Both the position numbers and the translations under genes were made by a program. From the NCBI GenBank assembly GCA_003447785.1, contig DLYJ01000053.1:1-8728 (forward strand): DNA of 8,728 nt, in the 5' to 3' direction. The notes under the pieces were generated by a model, which worked only from the letters and a program-made list of their open reading frames with translations, was not told the DNA's origin and made no database searches. Of this stretch, positions 1-6,231 are shown piece after piece; position 1 is the stretch's first letter; every line of letters starts with the position of its first letter. Origin of the DNA: Treponema sp. Its GTDB lineage: Bacteria > Spirochaetota > Spirochaetia > Treponematales > Treponemataceae.

Positions 1-576
1 TTTATCACACCGATTGAAAATTCACATAACAACCTTCTTGATACCTTTGAAAAGAATGTAAGGGACAGGGTTATGATAACCGTTTACGGCTATCCTGCAT
101 TGTTCCGCATGCGCTTTATGCTTCCCGAAAGTTATGAATTCATGTACTTCTGGGACAAAAAGGAAATGCCGTTCAAGGTACTTTCAAACCCGGACGGTTC
201 ATTTGTAATGAGCGAAAATCCGTTCAGTATCGTTGATAAGGCAGCAGGTCTTAAAAAAGAAGGCTTTAAGCGAATTCTCATCGACTTTAGCCGTACAAAG
301 GTTACCCGCGCAGAAACCAAACTTGTAATGACAAGCCTCGTTAAACAGCAGCCTGTCCCGGAATCTGACCGCTTTAACTGGAAAGACGGATTCTACAATC
401 CGGAAAAAATGGAAGCCTATAAAGCTGCCGCTGAGCGTGACGAAATGGAACGGGCATATGCCCGTTCCCAGAACCGTCAGCCAAACGGTAAGGGACGTCC
501 GGCCCGGGATAACCGTGGTCGTTCCGGTAAAAACAATTACGGCAGAAAGGGTGCAAACCGGGGCGGACGCCGCTAA
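1..576 (+). CDS. Probable U32 family peptidase, C-terminal part (5' truncated by window edge)
   Basis: The frame is open from base 1 to the TAA at 574-576, giving 191 visible residues; the true start lies outside the window. An ATG at 73 has no Shine-Dalgarno sequence and cuts into conserved-looking sequence, so it is taken as internal. The visible part begins with ITPIENSHN, then ITVYGYPALFRMRF (residues 26-39), which resembles the 'vyG..plm' strand of U32 peptidases. Next comes PFSIVDKAAGLKKEGFKRIL (74-93) followed by IDFSR, like their 'l.e.Gv..lRID' segment, and FNWKDGFYNPEKM (125-137). U32 members include collagenase-like proteases and tRNA or ubiquinone hydroxylation factors, so the substrate cannot be named. 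Residues 151-191 form a low-complexity, strongly basic Arg/Gly/Asn tail ending ANRGGRR, which suggests nucleic-acid contact. The gene ends 2 nt before the convergent ssb stop. Family assignment rests on recalled motif resemblance only. Confidence 0.6.
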   Translation, partial: FITPIENSHNNLLDTFEKNVRDRVMITVYGYPALFRMRFMLPESYEFMYFWDKKEMPFKVLSNPDGSFVMSENPFSIVDKAAGLKKEGFKRILIDFSRTKVTRAETKLVMTSLVKQQPVPESDRFNWKDGFYNPEKMEAYKAAAERDEMERAYARSQNRQPNGKGRPARDNRGRSGKNNYGRKGANRGGRR

Positions 577-601
577 CTTTAAAAACTAACTGCCTCCCCG
601 G
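558..601. other. Interrupted GC-rich inverted repeat spanning two convergent stops
   Basis: CCGGGG at 558-563 is the inverse of CCCCGG at 596-601, with a 32-nt loop holding both stop codons (574-576 and 579-581). On the minus strand the second arm is followed only by TTT. It may help end transcription from both sides, but the long loop and short T-run make it a weak terminator candidate. Confidence 0.25.
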
Positions 602-1007
602 CAAGGCCCTGTGCCGCTGCCTCTGCATTGTCTTTTGCAATCTGTTCGTCGTTGCCCGGATCGTCTTTTTTTGGCGAAAACGGCTTAAAATCGATGTGTT
701 CGGCGACGATGAGCACTTTTGAAACTGACTTTCCTTCGCTGTCCTTCCAGCGGTCCTGCTTAAGGCGGCCGATGATTTTTACACCCCGTCCCTTAACTGC
801 CGCCTTTGCAACATCTTCCGTAAAGCGGTCTCCCCAGGCTTCTACATCATAAAAGCCTACTTCGTCCACCTGCTTGCCTGTGCTGTCCCTGTAAAATCTG
901 TTTACGGCAACAGGAACAGTGCACACTTTTTTTCCGTTTGGTGTTTGATTAAAACTTGGCTCACGAACCAAATTTCCTTCGATGATAACCTGATTGATTG
1001 CGTTCAT
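579..1007 (-). CDS. ssb: Single-stranded DNA-binding protein
   Basis: This is a 142-residue SSB that coats ssDNA in the cytoplasm during replication, repair and recombination. The OB fold covers about residues 1-108: INQVIIEGNLVREP (4-17), a VPVAVNRFYRDSTGKQVDEV strand-loop-strand (31-50), YDVEAWGDRFTEDVAK (53-68) with W58 at the position of a conserved DNA-stacking Trp, and GRLKQDRWKDSEGKS (80-94) with W87, then VLIVAEHIDF. The start is the ATG at 1007: AAGGAG at 1020-1015 lies 7 nt upstream. A TTG at 1013 in the same frame is 1 nt from that site and is unlikely. The tail (109-142) is short, Lys/Asp/Ala-rich and ends GEAVSF; the acidic DDDIPF tip that recruits partner proteins in most bacterial SSBs is not there, although the final Phe is. 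The gene stands alone, without rpsF or rpsR, so a second SSB copy is possible. Confidence 0.95.
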   Translation of the reverse strand: MNAINQVIIEGNLVREPSFNQTPNGKKVCTVPVAVNRFYRDSTGKQVDEVGFYDVEAWGDRFTEDVAKAAVKGRGVKIIGRLKQDRWKDSEGKSVSKVLIVAEHIDFKPFSPKKDDPGNDEQIAKDNAEAAAQGLAGEAVSF

Positions 1008-1219
1008 TTGCAAACTCCTTTTTTTTGTTTCGCTTTTGCGTGATAAAGTTTTTCCTTAATCCGGCCGGTGAAAAAGAAAAAGAAGTTCCTCCCAGACTTC
1101 ATAATATATAGTGTCGGGATTTTTAAAAAAGGGCATATTGTGCGGATAATAAATTGTTATAATTGGCAGGGCGAAGAAAAAAGTTTCCCCGCAGTAAACT
1201 ATCGCTTTAACGCGAAAGT
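1008..1219. other. Intergenic region upstream of ssb
   Basis: The 212 nt between the unknown gene's stop and ssb are AT-rich, with A/T runs, and carry the ssb Shine-Dalgarno AAGGAG at 1020-1015. On the minus strand, TATATT (1108-1103) or TATTAT (1106-1101) could be a -10 box for ssb, but no convincing -35 lies 16-18 nt upstream. On the plus strand TGTTATAAT (1155-1163) is a perfect extended -10, but it also lacks a -35 and no convincing gene follows. A CCGGCCGG palindrome is at 1061-1068. Confidence 0.4.
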
Positions 1220-1223
1220 TTAC
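1182..1223 (-). terminator. Candidate intrinsic terminator of the 1220-3163 gene
   Basis: Read on the minus strand, GTAAACT (1223-1217) pairs with AGTTTAC (1200-1194), with an inner TCGC/GCGA step (one mismatch between) and a 6-nt loop. The gene's stop codon (1222-1220) lies in this stem. The same AGTTT can instead pair with AAACT (1186-1182), which runs directly into TTTTTT (1182-1177). The second hairpin plus T-run has terminator layout but only a 5-bp stem. Confidence 0.45.
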
Positions 1224-3163
1224 ATAGGAATTCCCTTTACAAGCTTGATAATATAAAGCTGGGTGTACATCAGAAGGGCGTCGTGTTCGCCGATTTTCTG
1301 CATACCCGGAGTGTTTACCAGTGTATCCGCCAGCGAAGCGATTCGTTCCGGGGTAAAGCTTTCTGCCTTGAGCGTGCGGAGAACCTTTCTAAGATAGTCG
1401 CGGATGAGTGAATTAACATCTTCCGTAAGGTTGTTGTGGGTAACCTTTCCGATGAGTTTGTTCCACTGGTGTTCATAAGAACTTAATTCGCGGTTCAAAG
1501 TTGAACTTGAAGGAACAAGGCTCTGTTCTGCAGCCCGGGCCGCTTCGTGAAGGGCAACTTTTTTAGAAACTGTGGGATTCTGGGCCAGAGCTGCTTCTTC
1601 GTTATCTTTGCGGCTCTTTTCTGCTTCGCTTTCGCGGTAAATCTGGGCTGATGTTTTTTCCTTTTTTGGAACCTTTGGCTTAGGCGGTCGCATAATCAGC
1701 TTGATAATCCATGAGATAACAGGAATCGTGTACCAGAATGGAAGAAGAATTTTTGAATCCGTCAGAAGTTCCTGGCGGTTCATCAAAAGAATATCTGAAT
1801 ATGGAATCAGTTTTCCGTTTTCAAAAAGTGTGATCCGTCCTCCGCTGATTTCACTGTCGGTGTTTGTCTCATAATTAATGAGCTGGAGGAAGGATGAATT
1901 CAATAATGCGTACAGAATCGGGCTCTGAACTGCAACTTCTTTTTCCAGGCGCTGTTCAAATGCCGGCTGTTCCTTCATTTCCGGAAGGTCATCAAAATTC
2001 TTTAATACGGCAAACCAGTTCTTTTTGATTGTTTCCCGGATTGTAACCCTTGCATCTGCGCACAGACGCAGAATCAAAGGCAGAACTTTGTTCTTAAAGA
2101 TAAAGTAGCGGCTGTTGTCGTCAGTTTTAAATACCAACAGGTCAGGAAGTTCATTTGCGGCACTTTCTGTTGTTTTTGTGTGAAGGTAATCCTTGAGGTC
2201 GTCTTCCGAGTACTGGCCCAAAAGCGGAACGCCGCTGTTACTTGTAAACTTTGTGATTGATTCAAGTGTAAAGTAATATGGCGGACGGGCAAGCTGCTGT
2301 TCAAGAGTTCTGAGGGCATTCTCTTTTTTGTTGTTTTCCTGGGCGCGGTTTTTAAAGAAGTTACCGGCGATTTCCATCAGGTAAACTGACTGAAGAATTG
2401 AAAGGTCTTCTGCCGTATAATCCTTTACCTTTTCGTAATCCTGTCTGATAAAGAAAAGAAGCTGTGTCAAAAAGTAGAATGAATCTTCCGGCATGCGCAG
2501 CATCTGGAGACCTGCTTCAGGATTTTGGACAAAGCGGTTAAAGAAGCTCTTGGCTGTCATTTCCTTTCCGGGGTTGGACACCGTGAGCTTTTTCAGGAAG
2601 TAATCGTGATGTTCTTCCTTTGTAAGCATTCCCCGGAGTTTCTGAATCGAACAGTCAAGCAGTGTCATGATTGAAACTGATGACGGAAGCAGAATTGTAG
2701 GCGAGTCATGGGGCAGAACGATGCCGTAAAGTGTTTTGTCGTTTAATGCTTCTTTTTCCAGAAGTTTGTTGATAAGCTCGGCTGCAGATTTTCTTGTTAC
2801 GATTTCGTTAGGAACTTTTTTTGGAATATCAGATTCCTGAGGATAAGGAATCTGGGAATTTGCTTTTATTTCGTTATAGCGTTTTGTAAAACGTTCAATA
2901 AAAAAAGGAATTACTATAATCTGTTTTTTATCGGGACCCGTTTCAAGTTCAAGAACCTGACGGTTGTTAACCAGTTTGTCCAGTTCTTTTTGAAGAACTG
3001 CAGGTGTATCAGACAGATATGTAACGAGTGTAGGTTGCTCTTCCAGATGGTGTTCTGAGTACCGCTTAAGGTAATCGCAAAACTCTCCGAAATCGATTAT
3101 TGCGCTGTTCTGTCTGCCAGCAAAAAACTTAAGCAGAACTATTATCGATGTAGTTGTTGCCAT
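1220..3163 (-). CDS. Unrecognised protein, 647 residues
   Basis: I do not recognise this family. The protein has no secretion signal: it starts MATTTSIIVLLKFFAG, which is too short and uncharged for one. Residues 17-300 are mixed helical and charged (for example LVTYLSDTPAVLQKELDKLV, 47-66). Residues 340-360 (LLVFKTDDNSRYFIFKNKVL) look like a beta pair. A hydrophobic stretch KILLPFWYTIPVISWIIKLI (471-490) could sit on or in a membrane. It is followed by a Pro/Lys linker (MRPPKPKVPKKEK, 491-503) and a charged Glu/Lys/Ala region (504-545), probably extended helix. The C-terminus (556-647) is again helical. Histidines and acidic residues do not form an obvious catalytic motif. The ATG at 3163 has no Shine-Dalgarno, but a promoter-like pair ends exactly 6 nt before it, which suggests a leaderless mRNA. 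The gene is divergent from hisC. The long intact frame makes it very likely a real gene; function is unknown. Confidence 0.85.
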   Translation of the reverse strand: MATTTSIIVLLKFFAGRQNSAIIDFGEFCDYLKRYSEHHLEEQPTLVTYLSDTPAVLQKELDKLVNNRQVLELETGPDKKQIIVIPFFIERFTKRYNEIKANSQIPYPQESDIPKKVPNEIVTRKSAAELINKLLEKEALNDKTLYGIVLPHDSPTILLPSSVSIMTLLDCSIQKLRGMLTKEEHHDYFLKKLTVSNPGKEMTAKSFFNRFVQNPEAGLQMLRMPEDSFYFLTQLLFFIRQDYEKVKDYTAEDLSILQSVYLMEIAGNFFKNRAQENNKKENALRTLEQQLARPPYYFTLESITKFTSNSGVPLLGQYSEDDLKDYLHTKTTESAANELPDLLVFKTDDNSRYFIFKNKVLPLILRLCADARVTIRETIKKNWFAVLKNFDDLPEMKEQPAFEQRLEKEVAVQSPILYALLNSSFLQLINYETNTDSEISGGRITLFENGKLIPYSDILLMNRQELLTDSKILLPFWYTIPVISWIIKLIMRPPKPKVPKKEKTSAQIYRESEAEKSRKDNEEAALAQNPTVSKKVALHEAARAAEQSLVPSSSTLNRELSSYEHQWNKLIGKVTHNNLTEDVNSLIRDYLRKVLRTLKAESFTPERIASLADTLVNTPGMQKIGEHDALLMYTQLYIIKLVKGIPM

Positions 3164-3169
3164 ATATTT

Positions 3170-3198
3170 ATTTTCTTGATATAAAGCAAATTTGTCAA
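3170..3198 (-). promoter_or_regulatory. Sigma70-like promoter for the 1220-3163 gene, possibly leaderless
   Basis: On the minus strand a perfect TTGACA (3198-3193) is followed by a 17-nt spacer and GAAAAT (3175-3170, 4 of 6 to consensus). Six bases separate the hexamer from the ATG at 3163, so the expected +1 is the A of the start codon. No Shine-Dalgarno is present, which fits. Confidence 0.55.
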
Positions 3199-3204
3199 TA
3201 AAAT
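3176..3204 (+). promoter_or_regulatory. Sigma70-like promoter for hisC and the phosphoesterase gene
   Basis: TTGATA (3176-3181, 5 of 6), a 17-nt spacer and TAAAAT (3199-3204, 5 of 6) form a good promoter. Expected +1 is about 3211, giving a leader of about 29 nt that contains AGAGGA (3228-3233), 6 nt before the hisC ATG. It occupies almost the same DNA as the opposing promoter at 3170-3198, so polymerase can probably bind only one at a time. Confidence 0.6.
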
Positions 3205-3239
3205 AAGATTGTTGAATTTAAATATTCAGAGGAAAATAA

Positions 3240-4409
3240 ATGATTGCAAAACGTATGCAGAACCTTCATCCTTATGTTCCCGGGGAACAGCCTAAGGACA
3301 GACCATATATCAAATTAAACGCAAATGAAAACCCATATCCGCCTTCTCCTTTAGTTGTAAAGGCTGTAAAAAAAGCGGCTCAGAAATACGCACAGAAAAT
3401 GGCGCTCTATCCTGATCCGGATTCAAATCAGTTAAAGGCTGCAATCGCTGATATGCTCAACAAAACAGGGGGAGTTCTGGTAAATGCAGAAGTCAGCGGC
3501 GGAAGAAAAAACGGCTCCCAGGGCAGGGTAGAACCTGCTCCATGTGATAGAATTCCATTCGAGGTTACACCTGACATGATTTATGTGGGAAACGGCTCGG
3601 ATGAAGTTTTGAGCTTTGTTTTTTACGCATTCTTTGACAGCGACAAAAAACTTGTACTTCCGGCACATACATATTCATTCTATCCGGTGTATGCAGGATT
3701 TTATAATGTTCCCATGGACAAAATTGAATTGAATGCGGACTGGACCCTGGACAAAAACACCATGCTTGAACACGCAAACGCAAATAACTCAAGCATAATT
3801 TTTGCAAATCCAAATGCGCCCACCAGCCTCGGCCTTACCCGGGAAGAAATCCGTCAGATGATTAAGGCCGCTCCAAAAGACCAGGTCTTTGTCGTAGACG
3901 AAGCTTACGTTGATTTTGGCGGGGAAAGTTCAATTCTCCTTTTGAAGGAATTTGACAATCTTGTAATCGTAAGAACTTTTTCAAAGTCTCTGTGCGGAGC
4001 CGGCTTAAGACTTGGTTATGTTGTTGCAAGTCCGGCCCTCGTAAATCAGATTACGACCGTAAAAAACAGCCTTAACCACTTTCCTGTAGACTTTATGGCA
4101 CAGCAGGCAGGCATTGCCGCATGCTCTGACGCAGGCTACTATGCTGAATGTGCAAAGAGCGTTGCTTTTGAACGGGATGAATTTATCGACTTTTTGCGCG
4201 CAAAGGGCTGGTATGTTCTGGACAGCCAGACAAACTTTGTATTCTGCAAAAAAGACGGATTGAACGGTGAAGCTTCTTACCAGAAAATTAAAGAGCAGGG
4301 CATTCTGGTCCGCCACTTTAACACCCCTGGAATCGAAGATTTTTTACGAATCACAATCGGAACTCATGAGCAGATGGCTGCCTTAAAAAAGGCAATGGAG
4401 GATATGTAA
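3240..4409 (+). CDS. hisC: Histidinol-phosphate aminotransferase (PLP fold type I)
   Basis: This 389-residue enzyme should transfer an amino group between glutamate and imidazole-acetol phosphate in histidine synthesis; HisC-family enzymes can also act on aromatic amino acids. Visible marks are KLNANENPYPP (25-35), the VGNGSDEVL phosphate-binding turn (116-124), FANPNAPTSLG (188-198), VVDEAYVDF (218-226) with D220 and Y223 contacting PLP, RTFSKSLCGAGLRLGY (245-260) with K249 as the Schiff-base lysine and R257 for PLP phosphate, and FLRITIGT (368-375) with R370 for the substrate carboxylate. All key residues are present. The protein is about 30 residues longer than usual (typically about 350-360): the extra segment lies at about 77-108, between the LKAAIADMLNKTG helix and VTPDMIYVGNGS. 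The start at 3240 has AGAGGA 6 nt upstream. It is co-transcribed with the phosphoesterase gene 1 nt downstream. No other his genes are here, so an aromatic-aminotransferase role is an alternative. Confidence 0.93.
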   Translation: MIAKRMQNLHPYVPGEQPKDRPYIKLNANENPYPPSPLVVKAVKKAAQKYAQKMALYPDPDSNQLKAAIADMLNKTGGVLVNAEVSGGRKNGSQGRVEPAPCDRIPFEVTPDMIYVGNGSDEVLSFVFYAFFDSDKKLVLPAHTYSFYPVYAGFYNVPMDKIELNADWTLDKNTMLEHANANNSSIIFANPNAPTSLGLTREEIRQMIKAAPKDQVFVVDEAYVDFGGESSILLLKEFDNLVIVRTFSKSLCGAGLRLGYVVASPALVNQITTVKNSLNHFPVDFMAQQAGIAACSDAGYYAECAKSVAFERDEFIDFLRAKGWYVLDSQTNFVFCKKDGLNGEASYQKIKEQGILVRHFNTPGIEDFLRITIGTHEQMAALKKAMEDM

Positions 4410-4410
4410 G

Positions 4411-5106
4411 ATGAGAATTCTTTTACTTTCGGACATGCACGGCGACACGGTTAACATCGAAAAACTTGCCGGTGAATTTGGAAAGGCTGACCTTGTATTG
4501 TTTGCAGGCGATTTTGCCGACGTAGAAAAAAAAATCGAGGGAAAACCTGTCCTTGAAACACTTCTTAAAAAACACGAATCAATTTTTGCCGTTCTCGGAA
4601 ATAACGATAAGGAAGAATTCCTTGATGAACTTGAAAAGCAGGACATCAGCGTAGAAGGTAGCATGGTATTCCATGACTCACTTGTGCTGGCAGGTTCAGG
4701 CGGCGGTTCAAAATTTACGGGTGTTACTCCCTTTGAACGCACTGACGAAGAACTCGTTTCTGATTTGAACATAATCGAAAACTCAGCAGACACTCTCGCT
4801 GATGCAGACGGAAAAATCAACAACCTTATTCTTATCATGCACAATCCGCCAAAAGACACACTCTGTGACCTTGCAGGCGGTAAATTCCACGTTGGAAGTG
4901 AAGGCCTGAGACAATTTATTGAAAAGAGACAGCCTGTCCTTGTTTTGACAGGACATATTCATGAAAGTTTTGCAGTAGATAAAATCGGTGACACAACCGT
5001 TGTTAATCCCGGCGCACTGGTTCAGGGACGATACGCAGTTGCAGAACTTGATAAAAAAGACGATAAGTGGTTTGTAAAATCCGCTGAATTATTTAGTCTT
5101 AGCTAA
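4411..5106 (+). CDS. Metallophosphoesterase, Icc-related (COG2129-like)
   Basis: This 231-residue calcineurin-like phosphoesterase probably hydrolyses a phosphomonoester or phosphodiester with a two-metal centre in the cytoplasm; the substrate is unknown. All expected ligands are seen: D8 and H10 in SDMHGD, D34 in FAGDFAD, N64 and N65 in GNND (63-66), H144 in IMHNPP, and H182 and H184 in TGHIHES. The segment SGGGSKFTGVTPFERTDEEL (96-115), the HNPPKDTLCDL stretch (144-154) with FHVGSEGLRQFIE (159-171) after it, and the VNPGALVQGRYA end (198-209) match the Icc-related type rather than the shorter YfcE type. The start is ATG 4411, 1 nt after the hisC stop, with GGAGG at 4397-4401 inside the end of hisC (9-nt spacing), so translation is probably coupled. 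The last 18 nt overlap the opposite-strand gene ending at 5089. There is no signal peptide. Confidence 0.88.
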   Translation: MRILLLSDMHGDTVNIEKLAGEFGKADLVLFAGDFADVEKKIEGKPVLETLLKKHESIFAVLGNNDKEEFLDELEKQDISVEGSMVFHDSLVLAGSGGGSKFTGVTPFERTDEELVSDLNIIENSADTLADADGKINNLILIMHNPPKDTLCDLAGGKFHVGSEGLRQFIEKRQPVLVLTGHIHESFAVDKIGDTTVVNPGALVQGRYAVAELDKKDDKWFVKSAELFSLS

Positions 5107-6066
5107 TCTGAATCCAAAGTAGTTGTAAACTTCGTTGGGATCAAAACTGTAGCGGTCGCCTGCATAGCAGAACGGTGTGTAGGCAGACCAGCTTCCTCCG
5201 CGGCTTACACGCTGGCTTCCTGTTTCAGGGCCGTTGTAACGCTGTCCCGGCTCAGAACTCTTGTAGTTTGCCATCCAGTCCCATACAAATTCAAGAACGT
5301 TTCCGCTCATGTCAAATAAGCCAAGTCCGTTAGGATTTCCGCTTCCGGCTTCTGGAGGGGCGTCTTCCTTGAAAGGAGAGCCTGAGGTTCCTGCCACATG
5401 GGTTGCTGTCGCATTGTTTGCAGTCCAGCCTAATTCATCTTCCGGAATTGAATAATCAGTTTTGCCTTTTTCGTTAATCTGGCCGCTCATGCAGTCGCCT
5501 GACTGGAATCCGCTCTTTGTTTTGCGCGCTGCGTATTCCCACTCTTCTTCGGACGGAAGACGGTAGCCGTCGCAGTCCCAGTTGCATTCGCACAAATCGC
5601 ACTTTGCGGTGTCTGTTGCGTCCCGCAGTACCTGGCCGTTGTAAGTGTAGCACGGAGTAAAGCCAGATAATTCACTTAAAGCGTTGCACCAGATGATTGC
5701 GTCATACCAGCTTATCATTGTTACCGGCTGGTATTTGTTAAAATCAGTGGGTTCGGCCCCGCGCTTGCCTTTTGAGCCTTCCTGACCCGGATTTATATAT
5801 TTGTATCCCATGGAAAGGCTGGCGCTCCTGATTGAATACCACAGGTCGTAGGTGGTTTCCGTGCGGTTGATGTAAAAAGGTTTTATCCAGCGTTTTTCTG
5901 TAAAAGACTGGCTTCCGTCGCCAATCACGTAAACGTCGTAAACGTAGTCGATAAGAGGTCCTGCCTTCACCATATCAAGATCGGAAAAAGTTTCCTGGGC
6001 AAAGGCTAGTGTTGAGGAAGCAAAAATGATTGAAGCGATAAGGCTTTTAATAAAACTTTTCATCAT
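5089..6066 (-). CDS. Secreted formylglycine-generating-enzyme (SUMF1) domain protein, probably not a true FGE
   Basis: This is a 325-residue protein of the FGE-sulfatase family (PF03781). Residues 1-23 are a Sec signal (MMKSFIK, a hydrophobic core, then AFA before Q24), so the protein is periplasmic or beyond. Family marks include PFYINRTETTYDLWYSI (63-79), YQPVTMISWYDAIIWCNALS (112-131), GYRLPSEEEWEYAAR (167-181), GLGLFDMSGNVLEFVWDW (247-264), RVSRGGSW (286-293) and FGFRLAK (317-323). True aerobic FGEs carry two Cys after the GGS motif, at +3 and +8. Here +3 is A295 and +8 is C300, so the usual copper-binding pair is broken and formylglycine formation is unlikely; a binding or structural role is more plausible. 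C156, C159, C161 and C165 form a tight cluster just before GYRLP. Start could be ATG 6066 or 6063: AAGG at 6071-6068 is close to both, and the promoter favours a leaderless 6066 start. No sulfatase gene is adjacent. Confidence 0.88.
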   Translation of the reverse strand: MMKSFIKSLIASIIFASSTLAFAQETFSDLDMVKAGPLIDYVYDVYVIGDGSQSFTEKRWIKPFYINRTETTYDLWYSIRSASLSMGYKYINPGQEGSKGKRGAEPTDFNKYQPVTMISWYDAIIWCNALSELSGFTPCYTYNGQVLRDATDTAKCDLCECNWDCDGYRLPSEEEWEYAARKTKSGFQSGDCMSGQINEKGKTDYSIPEDELGWTANNATATHVAGTSGSPFKEDAPPEAGSGNPNGLGLFDMSGNVLEFVWDWMANYKSSEPGQRYNGPETGSQRVSRGGSWSAYTPFCYAGDRYSFDPNEVYNYFGFRLAKTK

Positions 6067-6072
6067 GCCTTG

Positions 6073-6101
6073 ATTTTAACACAGAAAAAAAGTCTTTTCA
6101 A
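6073..6101 (-). promoter_or_regulatory. Sigma70-like promoter for the 5089-6066 gene, possibly leaderless
   Basis: On the minus strand TTGAAA (6101-6096, 5 of 6), a 17-nt spacer with a T7 run and TAAAAT (6078-6073, 5 of 6) make a strong match. Six bases lie between the -10 hexamer and the ATG at 6066, so +1 should be the start codon itself, the same geometry as at 3163. Confidence 0.6.
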
Positions 6102-6178
6102 ATCAGAATATAACGCAATGTTATAAAAAGCCGTGGGTGTTTTTTGAATTTCACTGTCTATATATAAGGTGGGTGGGT

Positions 6179-6231
6179 GCCGTCCTGGCGCGCGGCTGCC
6201 GCCGGGGCTTTTAAGGAGTCATGATAAAAAT
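6179..6231 (+). repeat. Upstream copy of duplicated leader / gene-start module
   Basis: A 40-nt leader (6179-6218) matches 6292-6331 at 38 positions (differences at 6193 C/G and 6205 G/A). After TC it continues with ATGATAAAAAT (6221-6231), identical to the first 11 nt of the downstream gene. The leader folds as a 9-bp stem (6182-6190 with 6200-6208, two G·U pairs) followed by TTTT (6209-6212) and AAGGAG. The frame after the ATG reads MIKITSL then TAA (6242-6244), against MIKISEL for the real gene. Confidence 0.9.

Noticed and set aside
73..75. ATG at 73 as the start of the first gene
   Set aside because: The frame is open and family-like back to base 1 and there is no ribosome binding site before 73.
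1155..1163. Extended -10 TGTTATAAT on the plus strand as a promoter
   Set aside because: No -35 match at proper spacing and no gene follows on that strand; an antisense RNA cannot be excluded but is unsupported.
1068..1256. 62-residue plus-strand ORF in the gap before ssb
   Set aside because: It has a non-ATG start, no Shine-Dalgarno and low-complexity Lys content, and it runs into the 3' end of the opposite-strand gene.
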